Shown here: piece by piece, positions 1 through 10,120 of the stretch | How positions within the stretch are numbered: position 1 is the first letter of the stretch | How the letters are laid out: every line of letters starts with the position of its first letter | Origin: Salticus scenicus | Taxonomy: Eukaryota > Arthropoda > Arachnida > Araneae > Salticidae | Direction: 5' to 3' | Assembly: GCA_963930645.1 (NCBI GenBank) | Contig: OZ005662.1 | Location: forward strand, 5,833,436 to 5,897,435 | DNA length: 64,000 bases | The notes under the pieces: generated by a model | The model's input: the letters and a program-made list of their open reading frames with translations, nothing else | What the model was told of the DNA's origin: nothing | Database searches by the model: none | Made by a program: the position numbers and the translations under genes

Positions 1-293
1 ACAAAAAATATTAATTTTAGAGTGAAAATCAAAAAAATATTTTAATACTCAAAACGATTAAATGTTAACAAAATATTAGTGATCTGGCTTTTAGCAAGAT
101 ATAACATTTTTTGGCTGTTTAAACTGCACATTTGACCTTAGGCGGCCACGTTACTCATCCAGTCGAGATAACCACAAGTTAAAAAGCCAGCGCTTACAAA
201 AATCAGTTTGTATTACATTTAGAATATAGCAGGGATTCAGAAAAAGTGTTTAGTAAGATAATTTGTCTAAATACAGTGAAATAATAATTAAAC

Positions 294-1090
294 AAAGCAG
301 GTTTCATTGCTAGAAAAGCTGAAAAAAAGTCATTCTTAACAAAAAGAATTTGAAAACCAAGACATTAGAGGGTTAAAAAAATTAAAAAATTATCAATTAA
401 TTATTGGGTTGAAGTTGTTCTCTCTGATGAGCCAAGTTCAACTTATTTCGAACTGACAGAAACAAGCAGATCTGATCACGAAAATGTGACTGACTTAATG
501 AAAATCGCACTTTTAAAACAATGACATATTCCCCGTACATTACGATACGAAAATGCATAACTTTTCGGTGAGTCTGGCAAATTTTCATGTTCAAGGGATC
601 AGTTAAGCCGAAATAAAACTTGGCCATTAAAAAATTGATACCTGACCGACTACATTGGGGGTATTTCAGACTCTTCCATAATCAGCATTTCAAGATGATA
701 ATGCACCTTGTTATATGGCACTTGAGATACATTTATTTGATTCAAGTTGTTAAAATTACTTATCCATTCTCATGAGCATCTATAATTTTGTAAGTTATCA
801 TAATTTTTTTACTTAAAATTAAATCCCACAATGAATATCGCTGGATTTCTTCTTTTTTAGACCTGAAAATTGTCCTAATCTCAATCCGCTCGAAAATGTT
901 TAGTCTATAAAAGAGAGTGGGAAGTAGAAATTTGTAACCTACAACTTTGAAAGAACTAGAAAAAAATATTTATGATATTTGGCACAGTGAAATTTCTGAG
1001 TTTCATGTTAAAAAACTGTAAAATACTATGCCATTTCGCATTAGAGCAGTAATTCCATATAAAGGCGGAATTATCCAATCCAGAATACAT
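294..1090 (+). pseudogene. Tc1/mariner-type transposase, decayed
   Basis: This is a broken transposase of the Tc1/mariner DDE family, which cuts and pastes its own element at TA sites. Three frames hold recognisable pieces in the right order. AGFIARKA, the end of the DNA-binding region, is near 297. VVLSDEP at 414-434 carries the first catalytic Asp. FQDDNAPCYMA at 688-720 carries the second Asp (family form FQQDNAP). NCPNLNPLENV at 868-900 carries the Glu and is followed by TAG where the family has Trp. LKELEKNIYDIWHSE lies near 947-990 and MPFRIRAVIPYKGG at 1028-1069 is the usual C-terminal block. The frame changes at least twice and several stops interrupt it. About 90 extra AT-rich bases separate the second Asp from the Glu. 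Terminal inverted repeats were not located. The family call is firm; the lineage is not determined. Confidence 0.85.
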
Positions 1091-1442
1091 ATTTTTATTA
1101 AATAATTTTTTAGATAAAAAAATAAATAGTTTTATTTCATACATTAAAATAGCACTTGTTTATTTCATATAATAAATCATGATAGAATACAAAGTATATG
1201 TTTATTATATTACGTTTAAAAAGAAAATTTTATGTAAATTTTTATTAAATATTTCGTAGAGAGCAATAAAACTAATTATTAAATCGAAAATGTACATAGG
1301 TATCATGTCACGACTTCCGTATTATACAAACATATCAATTTTATTTGTTGCAATCATTAGTTTTTAAATTATTACAAACCCAAAAGGTATAAGTAAATTT
1401 TTCTGCAGTGCGGCTTCTTTTTTTTTTTTTTTTTGTCGCTTA

Positions 1443-1480
<38 letters not shown>
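1091..1480. repeat. AT-rich spacer with T-run and (TA)n microsatellite
   Basis: AT-rich sequence downstream of the Tc1 remnant. It contains a run of about 17 T near 1418-1434 and a TA dinucleotide tract at about 1443-1477. No gene is visible. Confidence 0.6.
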
Positions 1481-1491
1481 ATACAATATTA

Positions 1492-1718
1492 TCAGTGCAA
1501 AAATTTGAAATTTAAAGATGATTTAATTTCAGTATTAAAACAATTATTCGGATCATAAGCGAAGACTACCCAAATCAAACCAAAAAAGAAATAAAGTAAA
1601 ATCGCAATGAATATTTGGAAATTGGAATGAGGAAAAAGCATTATTTGCATTCTAACGTTTTCAAGGGCCTGGTACAATGCCAATATACTAGAAAATGGAT
1701 GTTTTTCTGCCACAAAGA
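1492..1718 (-). other. Exon-like open frame with one membrane segment
   Basis: The minus strand is open from about 1718 to a stop at 1492. The ATG-less frame begins right after a pyrimidine-rich stretch ending in CAG (near 1709), which could be a splice acceptor. The product would be about 71 residues with one strongly hydrophobic segment (IFIAILLYFFFGLIWVVFAY) in the middle and a polar tail. This fits a last coding exon of a membrane protein, or chance in AT-rich DNA. No family is recognised and no upstream exon was found, so the function is unknown. Confidence 0.2.
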
Positions 1719-1809
1719 AAGCAAAAGCTTTGAATTTCTTTGTTCACAGACCCGAAACACCCATAGTAAAACCAGAAAAAACGAAGATCAAAATAAAACA
1801 ATTCACTAA

Positions 1810-2346
1810 AAATGATAATCCAAAAACATTTAAAATCGTAGATCAAAATAAACTCACCACTACAAATAATAATTCAAAATTACCTAAAATTTACTATTGA
1901 AAAAGATGCAACTCAAAGTTATAATAAACGAGACACATGTAAAAATTTAACAAGCAGATATCAGTTAAAAGCACAGTTAGTCAGTTCAAGCAGTGAGCAT
2001 GAAGTAAAATAAAGAATTCACAGAGCTATTCAGGTAGAATCCTAACTTAAATAAGGATTCAGAATATATATATTAATTTAATTATTATCTTCAAATCCAA
2101 ACTCTATTATAAAGTACTAATTATATCTTCAAATAAATTTGTAAATTAGTTTCTCAGAAGAATTTTTTTTCAATACCATTAAATTTGTAATAATCAAAGT
2201 TTTGTTATTTAACTTTCGATTGTATACGTTTTTTTACGCCAGTCGCTTGAAAGACGTATAAACGGTGCTTTACTGTGTTAAGAAGTACTAAAACTGAAAG
2301 ATGATTATAGTGTTTTCAATGTAAAATAAATACTTTTATTTATAAT
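1810..2346. other. AT-rich intergenic stretch
   Basis: Nothing recognisable: no repeat with a copy elsewhere that I noticed and no long open frame. Confidence 0.5.
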
Positions 2347-2568
2347 ATGTTTAATGTATCTTTTAGCTATTTACGAATGAAAGAAGAAAAGCAAGTATTT
2401 ATAATTGATGATGACGAGTTTATTCTGATATTGCCTGAAGAAAAGCAGATTTTAATTATTGACGATGACGAATTTATTTTGCTATTGCCTGAAAAAAAGC
2501 CCAAGAAATTTAGAGCTATTAGAAAGTTCTTCTCCAAACTGATCTGTTGTTGCCGAAAAGCTCCTTAG
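2347..2568 (+). CDS. Small hypothetical protein with duplicated 18-residue acidic repeat
   Basis: A 73-codon frame from ATG 2347 to TAG 2566-2568. Residues 13-48 hold two tandem 54-bp repeats reading EEKQ, two variable residues, IIDDDEFIL, one variable residue, LP. The tail is basic with a CCC cluster (KFRAIRKFFSKLICCCRKAP). Of eight differing codons between the copies, five are synonymous (CAA/CAG, ATA/ATT, GAT/GAC, GAG/GAA, CTG/TTG) and three are conservative (Val/Ile, Phe/Leu, Ile/Leu). That pattern suggests past selection on protein. A possible splice acceptor (cttttag) ends near 2364, so this could be a terminal exon instead of a whole gene. About 60 bases after the stop comes a run of about 30 A, as expected of a retroposed transcript. 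No signal peptide or known domain is seen. Function is unknown. Confidence 0.35.
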   Translation: MFNVSFSYLRMKEEKQVFIIDDDEFILILPEEKQILIIDDDEFILLLPEKKPKKFRAIRKFFSKLICCCRKAP

Positions 2569-2630
2569 TGAATGATACCTCACCCACAATAGACATTACA
2601 TAACATTCAACTAATCAAAAAATTCTAAGG

Positions 2631-2662
<32 letters not shown>

Positions 2663-2826
2663 ATGAAATAAGTATATTTTTTAAACCATCCCGAATTTAA
2701 ATACTTTAAATACTATGCCGATGAAATCAATTATTATCCACAGTACTTTGGCAGACCTATCACATTCAGATCTGATACAAATAAAGAAGAAAATACTGTT
2801 TAAAAATACATTTATTAAAATATAAT
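2569..2826. other. Spacer with long A-tract
   Basis: Contains a run of roughly 30 A at about 2631-2660. This could be the poly(A) tail of a retroposed copy that includes the preceding frame, but no flanking target duplication was found. Confidence 0.4.
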
Positions 2827-3293
2827 GAGGAAGGATTTCCCTCAGTGATATCAATTTGTATGTGAATGGCGAGGAAGGATTGCCCGCGCTGGTAATATAC
2901 CCATCAAAAATCGATGAAGAAGGATTTCCCTCGTTTCTAATACATCCATCTAACATCGACGAGGAAGGATTTCCCTCGCTTGTAATATATCCATCGAAAA
3001 TCGACGAGGAAGGATTTCCCTCGCACGTAATACATTCATCAAACATCGACGAGGAAGGATTTCCCTCGCTTGTAATATACCCATCGAAAATCGACGAGGA
3101 AGGATTTCCCTCGCTGATAATATATCCCGAAAAATTCGACGAGGAAGGATTTCCCTCGCTGATAATATATCCTGAAAAATTCGACGAGGAAGGATTTCCC
3201 TCGATGGTAATATATCCATCAAACATCGACGAGGAAGGATTTCCCTTGCTGCTTATGAATTCATCAAATTTTCGAAGAGGAAGGATTTCCCTC
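2827..3293. repeat. 45-bp minisatellite, 11 units
   Basis: Eleven head-to-tail units beginning GAGGAAGGATTTCCCTCG start at 2827, 2871, 2916, 2961, 3006, 3051, 3096, 3141, 3186, 3231 and 3277. Spacing is 45 bp except the first (44) and last (46). The core GAGGAAggaTTTCCCTC is nearly self-complementary. Because 45 is a multiple of three, frames stay open on both strands. Confidence 0.95.
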
Positions 3294-3326
3294 GTTTTTT
3301 CCTTCTATAAAAAAATTACAAAATAA
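2871..3326 (+). CDS. Possible repeat protein of 15-residue units
   Basis: Within the minisatellite the plus frame reads nine 15-residue units of the form EEGFPS, Leu or similar, Val/Ile, Ile, Tyr/His, Pro, Ser/Glu, Lys/Asn, Ile/Phe, Asp. It ends in an unrelated basic tail with a stop near 3326. Variation between units is often silent (TCT/TCG/TCA, CCC/CCT/CCA, TAT/TAC, GAA/GAG, GAT/GAC) or conservative, which is more coding-like than expected for a neutral minisatellite. Against this, the first unit is frameshifted (44 bp) with a stop, there is no clear start or signal peptide, and open frames in all phases follow from the 45-bp period. It lies 300 bp from another small acidic repeat frame. 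Function is unknown; it may not be a gene. Confidence 0.22.
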   Translation, partial: EEGLPALVIYPSKIDEEGFPSFLIHPSNIDEEGFPSLVIYPSKIDEEGFPSHVIHSSNIDEEGFPSLVIYPSKIDEEGFPSLIIYPEKFDEEGFPSLIIYPEKFDEEGFPSMVIYPSNIDEEGFPLLLMNSSNFRRGRISLVFSFYKKITK

Positions 3327-4255
3327 AAGGAACTAATGATAAAAAATTGAATAAAAGCGGCGACATGCCATTTGATGATAAAGTAAATTTCTTAAATTAA
3401 ACAAACAATTGTAATTAAAATAAAATAAACAATTGTTAAATTATGTGTCCTTTTTTGCGTTTCTTATTTTTAAGATAGTGTTTTCTTCTTTTTTTAATAT
3501 ATTACGAAACCTTCCTACATATAACCTCAATGTAACGTAAATCTCTTTATATCAAATTTTTATGAATCCTCACAACTCATTAAATTTGTAAAGTTTTTTT
3601 TTTTTTTTTTTTTTTTGACATATGTAAAAAAAAAAAAAAAAAAAAATCTAAATATCGAAATTTTTCGAATTTCAGGACAAATAGGCAGTTTTACCTTTTC
3701 AGATATTAATGGGTGATGGAACGATAATGATTTGTATTGCACTTTAATAAAAACTTAACTTTTTTTTTTCAGTATTTAGTGTGATAATTTTAAATTTTTT
3801 CGCTTTTATGTCAAATAAGATGTATTTTCCTTCCCCCCCCCCTATTACACGTACTTTTACATGTTAATTTAAAGTGAACTTGCGTTCAAAGCATAAAACT
3901 GCAGGTGTTTTGTTCAGAATATACAGATAATACAATGGAGGCTTTAAAAAAAAAATCTAACGAGATGGATCGAAAAAAAAAAAAAAAAAAAAAAAAAACC
4001 CTGAAGAAAATAGTCTCTATAACTTTTGACAGTTTGCATTAAGGCAATCTTTTTTTTTTTTTTTTCTTTTTTTTCTTTTTTAAATCTTCACTTTTTGAAC
4101 CCTATACTGGCTTATGTGAATAATGTCGACGTATACGTACCCAAAATGGCCTTGTACGTACATCATAACAAAGAAAATTGACTGTAAAGAAAGTAATTTT
4201 ATTATATATATATAGAGAGAGAGAGAATTTATGAATACTTTTTGAATTTTTTATA
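3327..4255. repeat. AT-rich DNA with homopolymers and a T23/A21 hairpin
   Basis: T-run 3594-3616, nine bases, then A-run 3626-3646 forms a perfect poly(T)/poly(A) hairpin. Other long runs are C near 3834-3843, A at about 3975-3998 and T near 4051-4080. No gene is seen. Confidence 0.6.
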
Positions 4256-4345
4256 AATACTTAGTTGTTTGGGTTGAACGTCGCACTGAAGCTGCGCGCT
4301 TAACTCCATAACCGCGAAAGAAAGCCATCAGTGCCTATCAGTAGC
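4256..4345 (+). mobile_element. SINE-like element, head fragment
   Basis: The head GGGTTGAACGTCGCACTGAA with the following AGCTGCGC matches the head of the fuller copy at 37795 (GGGTTTTACGTCGCACTAAT then GCTGCGCAG). The downstream part diverges. Confidence 0.5.
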
Positions 4346-4439
4346 CAAGAGATTCTGCTCCCGAAGCTAAGAGACGGGACTCGTCGTACTCGAGCAAGTC
4401 GGACACGACGGCTTAACAGTTCTATATTTTCCGTGATTT

Positions 4440-4790
4440 TATTTGCAACTCGCGTGACTGCGGGTTAGGACCTCTTAGAAAGCTCTCCATGCGATCACTC
4501 CATGCATGCTTAAAGCTCACATGTATTCAATCGGCCTTAACACGTTTATCAGGATCACAGGAAAGTTGTGGTTGTTGTGTGAGATAAGACTGCTATGGTC
4601 TGTAGATAGTATGCAGAACGTGGGGTCTTTCTAAGGTGTCCTAGCCTATATTTACGCGAGTTTTGGGAGAAAACCACACGATCACCGGATGGAGAAGGGG
4701 ACATAATTTTAAATTGCCTCGGGCGCTCTAAACCTACGCAACGCCGCTGATGTCTCGGTCTTACGAACCAATTCATTGAGGAGGGAAAAA
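4440..4790. repeat. Dispersed repeat, two copies in opposite orientation
   Basis: Plus-strand 4443-4505 (gcgggttaggacctcttagaa) and minus-strand 4619-4690 carry the same motif, roughly TAAATACGGGCTAGGATCCC then TTAGAAAGAC. A third copy is at 19711-19840 (+). No coding potential is seen. Confidence 0.5.
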
Positions 4791-5298
4791 AAAAAATGTT
4801 ATTTATACAGAAATACGAGCCAAAAATAAAAGAACAGATTTGGCTATAAAGCGTGCCTTAAAATGTGTGATACTCGTAGAACAGCGCCGATGTGCACTTA
4901 AATTGAATTAGCAGTTTTTTACAATAGCCATCTAGTTCAATTAGTTTAATTTAAACTAGAAATTGAGACATAACCTTGTAAATGAGGAAAACTGCAGAAA
5001 ATCAGCGCCACCTGTCGGTCTATTTGCTCTGAAATTAAATCAGCATAGTTTTTCTTAATAGCCATCTTACATATAAAGTCTATTGCACTTACACACAATA
5101 GAAGCTGATGTTTGGAAGTCATTTAATGTCTCAATTAATATTTCAGTCTTTTCGTTATTATGTGTAATCGAAACACATATTTGTATATTCAAACACCAAT
5201 TTTTTCATAATAAATTTATGAAGTGTATAAAAACTTATTAAACACAAAACACCAATCCCTTCATAATAAATCAACCCTAATGAAATCCAATCAAACTA
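4791..5298. repeat. Diverged short duplications
   Basis: A segment starting cagcgcc and ending atagccatct occurs at about 4882-4934 and again at 5001-5068. A shorter one (caccaat then ttcataataaat) occurs near 5191 and 5249. Nothing else is seen. Confidence 0.4.
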
Positions 5299-5775
5299 CA
5301 CTGTAAAAAAAAATTTCAGTATTTTACAACAAAAGGTGCTGGCACCGCGGCTGCCAGCACAGTTGCTGTAAAATTTACAAGCTGCTGTGATTTATGGTGC
5401 TGTAAAATTTACTGCACTTTGCTGTGAATTTTACAAGATGCTGTTTTTAGTAGTGCTGTAAAATTAACTGCACTTTGCTGTGAATTTTACAAGATGCTGT
5501 TTTAAAAAGTGTTGTAAAATTTACAGCAAAGTGTAGTTAATTTTACAACACTTTTTAAAACAGCATCTTGTAAAATTCACAGCAAAGTGCAGTTAATTTT
5601 ACAGCACTACTAAAAACAACATCTTGTAAAATTCACAGTAGAGTGCAGTAAATTTTACAGCACCATAAAAAACAGCCGCTTGTAAATTTTACAGCAACTG
5701 TGCTGGCAGCCGCGGTGCCAGCACCTTTTGTTGTAAAATACTGATTTTTTTTTTTTTTTTTTTTTTTTTACAGTG
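5299..5775. mobile_element. Long palindromic fold-back MITE
   Basis: The 477-bp element is nearly one palindrome centred near 5537. It starts CACTGTAAAAAAAAA and ends TTTTTACAGTG, with TA on each side (5297-5298, 5776-5777), as in TA-targeting transposons. Each arm holds tandem 56-bp sub-repeats built on TGCTGTAAAATT and TGCTGTGAATTTTACAAG (starts 5398, 5454, about 5510), mirrored in the other arm. The flanking block ggtgctggcaccgcggctgc is mirrored near 5700-5725. It has no coding capacity, so it must be moved by a transposase encoded elsewhere. Diverged relatives are at 46483 and 16404. Confidence 0.85.
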
Positions 5776-6165
5776 TAGGCAGTGATGCCAGATTGCGGAT
5801 TTTCGAGGCTTCTGGGGGCAATTTTGGGGACCAAATGTTTCTGGGGACTTTTTTGGGGAATTCTAAAATTTTTGGGGACAAATCTGGAGAGTTCTTCAAC
5901 TTTCTGTCAATGTTGGCAACGTAATGATTTATCCCTACGACTAGAGACTTTCAATAGCTTTATTGTTATTTGAGGATTTTTTTCAAAAATTGCCTTCATT
6001 TGGAGATGATTTTTTTTTTTTTTTTTTTTTTTTAAGAAATTTTTATTTTCCCTTTTTAGTAGAAATCAAGCTGCGGATTTTTTCGAAAAAAAAAACCTGA
6101 TTTGGGAAAATTTAAGACCTGTTTGGGGAAAAAATTTTCGACCATTTGGCATCACTGAGTGTAGG
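5772..6165. mobile_element. hAT-type MITE with 8-bp target duplication
   Basis: Terminal inverted repeats CAGTGATGCCA (5780-5790) and TGGCATCACTG (6147-6157) bound a 378-bp non-coding element. The 8-bp direct repeats agtgtagg at 5772-5779 and 6158-6165 flank it. Eight-base duplications and CAG-type ends are the hAT signature. The duplication contains the last 4 bp of the preceding fold-back element plus its TA, so this MITE landed after it. The interior has several tttggggac motifs. Confidence 0.9.
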
Positions 6166-6554
6166 CGCCGCGCGCCATCAAACACAGAGAGATCAAAAGA
6201 GAGAAAAGACGTTTGTTTGTTCCTTCAAAGAAAACATGATGCTGCTAGTTGGATCTAGCTTCTAGGTGCTAGAGATTTGTTTTCTCCAATATAAATATCA
6301 GAAATATTTTAATGGCAAATTTTCGGGATGACAAATTTGTGATTCATAATTGCAAAGTAGGTGCCTACTGTTTCCATTTGAAGACAACTGTCATTCTACT
6401 GCATTCTACTGGCTGGAACCATTAATTTTTATTTTCCTTTCCTTTTTTTTTTTTTTTTTTTTTGGTATTATTTTTAGAAGTTTTTTTATTCTAAGACTTT
6501 AATTATAAATTCAGGATTTCTAGTACGAGGGGAAAAAAATCACTTGATAAGTTT

Positions 6555-6589
<35 letters not shown>

Positions 6590-6951
6590 AGAAAATACTT
6601 GTAAATTTACTTAAAAAAATAAAAATAAATAAATAAAATTAATTCTCTGTTACATTATTTTCAAATAAGGGATATATAAACGATGAGGATATGAAATATA
6701 TAAACGTCATCATTAAAATGATCAAACACAAAAAAGTAGGACTTGACTTAATCAATAAAAGATTATATATGTACTGATAAAAATATCTGTAACTGATATC
6801 TAGAATCTAAATTGTGTCTTCAGAAAAAATAGTTCCATGTCATCCTTATAAATTCTAGTCCCCTTTAAAAGGGCGTTCTAGAAACTCCTATCAGAAATCT
6901 AGAACGTTTGACGATATACTCGAGGGCAAAGTTATTTAAAAATATTTACAA
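6166..6951. other. AT-rich stretch with homopolymers
   Basis: A T-run near 6443-6462 and an A-run of about 26 near 6560-6585. No gene or element boundary is recognised. Confidence 0.5.
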
Positions 6952-7954
6952 ACTAGCAGGCTACGCCCGCTTCGCTGGTCACTATATTTAAATGAATTTT
7001 CAAAAGAATTGGATCAGTATTTATTTTTACATCACATTACACATAAAAAAAAAAAAAAAAAAAAAAAAACTGAAATCGCTTTAGATCTCACTTCTTCGGA
7101 TAGCCGTTGCCTAAGGCAGCTCTTTTTTCTGCCCGTACTGCATCGGGTCCAGTTTCTCACTGTCTACAGACAGGTCTTTCCCGGGCACTTCTATCTGGGT
7201 ATTTACGACGACTTGTGGATTTTCTGTTATTTAAGAACTACGATTTTAAAGATGACTGTATCTCAGCATCTATTATATATTTTAGTTTTTGAACCATGTG
7301 TTTTATAGCCCCCGTTATTTACACTATATTACGATTTGATTACGACCAGTGCAATAAAATAAAATAAAAAATTAGAGTTTCTTTTAAAAGGAATTAAATA
7401 CATGAAAAACAAACGAATATTTATCATTTTAATCCTTTCTACTATAAACTACCATTTTTTTCACCCAATAAATATAAATAATAATAATAATAATAATAAT
7501 AAATATTTTTCTTTTATAGGAATTAATTAAAAAAAAATGAAAAATAAAAAGTTGTTATACTATAAAATTTATACATAAACGTAACAATTTATTTCTATCG
7601 TATTTTACTATTTTGATTTTCAATAAATACAAAAATAATAATAATAAAAAAAAAAGAAAATCGCCTCAAATGAATGTATTAAATAAAAAATGAATTGCAT
7701 AATAGCCGTTGCTAAGATACGCAGACGATTACAATCGAAGAATAAATTCATGAAAAATGAAAAATAAAAGCCAATGTTTAAAATCGAAAAAACATGAATT
7801 AAAAAAATTCAAATTCGAAATTCGAAAAAATCTCGATGAGGGGCACACCTGCAGGGTCCCAGGTACCTATATGCCAAATTTGGAAGCTCTGCGATCAATA
7901 GTGTGAGCACCAGAGCGCAGACACACACACAGACACTTCTCTTTATTTATATAG
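6952..7954 (+). mobile_element. ACTAGC element, full-length copy A
   Basis: Starts actagcaggctacgcccgct and ends with an AC-rich tract followed by tctctttatttatatag. It is joined directly to copy B. Landmarks shared by all copies are cactatatttaaatgaattt near the start, tttcccgggcacttc, gattttaaagatgactgtat, tagccgttgctaagatacgc and gggtcccaggtacctat. Short open frames in it are not conserved as protein. The head-to-tail junction suggests a Penelope-like or LINE-type retroelement remnant or a Helitron-like element; the class is undecided. Confidence 0.7.
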
Positions 7955-8401
7955 ACTAGCAGGCTACGCCCGCTTCGCTGGTCACTATATTTCAATGAAT
8001 TTTCGAAAGAATTGAATTAATATTTATTTTTTTACACCACATTAGAGACAAAAACTTAAGAAGAAAAAATGAAGAATAAAAAAGAAACTGAAATTACTCC
8101 AAACCTTGCTTCGGGTACCCGCTGTCTACGGCATCTCTTTTCCCGCCCGTGCTGCATTGAGGGGTCCAGGTTCCCACTGTCTGCAGAAAGATCTTTCCCG
8201 GGCACTTCAATCTGGATATTTTTCGACGACAGGGGGGATCTGCTACTATTTAAGAACTGCGATTTTAAAGATGACTGTATCTCAGCATCTATTAAATATT
8301 TTAGTTTTGAACCATGTATTTTATTGCCCATGCTATTTGCACTATATTAAGATTTGATTCTGACCAATGTAATAAAATAAAATAAAATAAAAAGTAGATT
8401 A

Positions 8402-8437
<36 letters not shown>

Positions 8438-8916
8438 AAATAAATTTTAATCATTTTAATCCTTTTTACTAATATACTACCACTTTTCCCGATAAATACT
8501 GTAAATAAATAAAAAATCAATGAATAAAAGTTTTTTCTTTTAAAGAAATTAATTAAAAAAATGAAAAATAAGAAGTTTGTTCTACTATAAAAAATTAAAC
8601 ATATCTGTTATAAATACGTTTTTAAATTTAAAACTAATTATACTTAATTTTTTCTACTGCATTGCGATTTTATTTTCAATAAATATAACAAATTAAAAAA
8701 AAAAAAAAATCGCCTTCAAATGAATGTATTAAATAAAAATAAGTTGCGTAATAGCCGTTGCTAAGATACGCAGACGATTGAAGCAAAACAATAAATCTAT
8801 GAAAATTAAACAAAGAAGCCAATATTTAAAATCGGAAAAACATTAATTTAAAAAATTCAAATTCGAAATTTGAAAAAATCTCGATGAGGGGCACTCCTGC
8901 AGGGTCCCAGGTACCT
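7955..8916 (+). mobile_element. ACTAGC element, copy B
   Basis: Same family and order of landmarks as copy A, beginning at the junction base. An (AT)n tract lies near 8404-8434. The copy stops after gtcccaggtacct, where a MITE is inserted; the remaining 3-prime sequence is not contiguous. Confidence 0.7.
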
Positions 8917-9116
8917 ATCCGCGTTTGTAATGATCGATAGATAGCGCTTTCTCAACTGCAGTTGTTAGTAAATATTGCCACGTGTAATAATTGCCACGTG
9001 TATTTAAGATTGTGCTTTCTTGTTGTTCTATCATTGTTTCAGCGTGAAAGGTATCAGTGGTATGATAATTTCACCTTAGCCCACCAGATGGCGAGCATTT
9101 CATTACAATCGCGGAT
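8917..9116. mobile_element. MITE with 17-bp terminal inverted repeats and CTCF-like motif
   Basis: ATCCGCGTTTGTAATGA (8917-8933) mirrors TCATTACAATCGCGGAT (9100-9116) with one mismatch. Near the right end CCACCAGATGGCG (9081-9093) matches the CTCF core consensus. A related right end is present at 37461-37522. Short open frames are incidental. Confidence 0.65.
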
Positions 9117-9120
9117 ATCC

Positions 9121-9519
9121 CAAAATCTAAAAATTAAATATATTTAATTTTTCTACTGTATGTGTATAACTATTTGATTTCAATAAATATAATAAAAAAG
9201 ATTTCTTCCTCAAATGAATTTAAATAAATAAATAGTTTAATAGCCGTTGCTAAGATACGTAGACTTTTGAAACGAAAGAAATTTCTGAAAAAGGAAACAT
9301 TGAAGCCAATTTTTAAAATCGAAAAAACATTAATTAAAAAAATTCAAATTCTAAATTCGAAAAAATCTCGATGAAGTGCATACCTGCAGGGTCCCAGGTA
9401 TCTATATGCCAAATTTGGAAGCTCTGCGATCAATAGTGTGAGCACCAGAGCGCAGACAGACACACACACACACACGGACACACACACAGATACACAGACA
9501 CTTCTCTTTATTTATATAG
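9121..9519 (+). mobile_element. ACTAGC element, 3-prime fragment C
   Basis: Carries tagccgttgctaagatacgt, the gggtcccaggtatctat block, the AC-rich tract and the tttatttatatag terminus of the family. The 5-prime half is missing. Confidence 0.65.
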
Positions 9520-10060
9520 ATAAGTGCGAATACACGAGGCTGGTTTCAGCTACTATAATCTTAGTTTTTTTACCCAAATCTAGAAAATCAAGCGAGAATT
9601 TCTCGCAATACTATTCAGACTGTTGTTTCACCGTCTAGAAATGTGTAGACTAGAAATTCTCAATCATTTCGTCTATACAATTTATTGGCGTGCCTTACGC
9701 GCATAGCTCGGAAGTCAATAGGTAAGGGATTTAGAAAAACTAGTCGGACGTTAAACGCAACCGACCACACGTAATTGTTTATCAATTAATTCAAGGCCCC
9801 TTTCATGATGTCTGATCATTGTTAAGATTAATTATTATCATTACAGATGGTATTATAATTAATAATTATGCTATTGCGCTAATTAAATTGAAATTTTTAA
9901 ATATTTATAAATCTGTGTGAATTATTTTCATTATGTAAATATCGTCTTATTTAATGAAATCTATTCTGATATATTGGTAACATTTATGTCTATTTATTAG
10001 CGAGATAACTAAAATATGTGCTAAGTTAAAAAAAAAAAAAAAAAAAAAAGTTTATATATT

Positions 10061-10095
<35 letters not shown>

Positions 10096-10120
10096 GTCTG
10101 TCTGTCTATATATATATACA
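9520..10120. repeat. Intergenic with SINE-head trace and (TCTA)n/(TCTG)n
   Basis: The minus strand of 9735-9775 resembles the SINE-like head (ggttgcgtttaacgtccgac). A TCTA/TCTG/TA microsatellite lies at about 10063-10118 after an A-run. No gene is visible. Confidence 0.45.

Noticed and set aside
2681..3226. 181- and 90-codon frames on the minus strand
   Set aside because: Any frame through a 45-bp tandem repeat tends to stay open; the plus frame has the more coding-like variation.
8056..8357. Overlapping frames in the ACTAGC element
   Set aside because: Copies A, B and D do not keep the frames; no retroelement protein motif is present.
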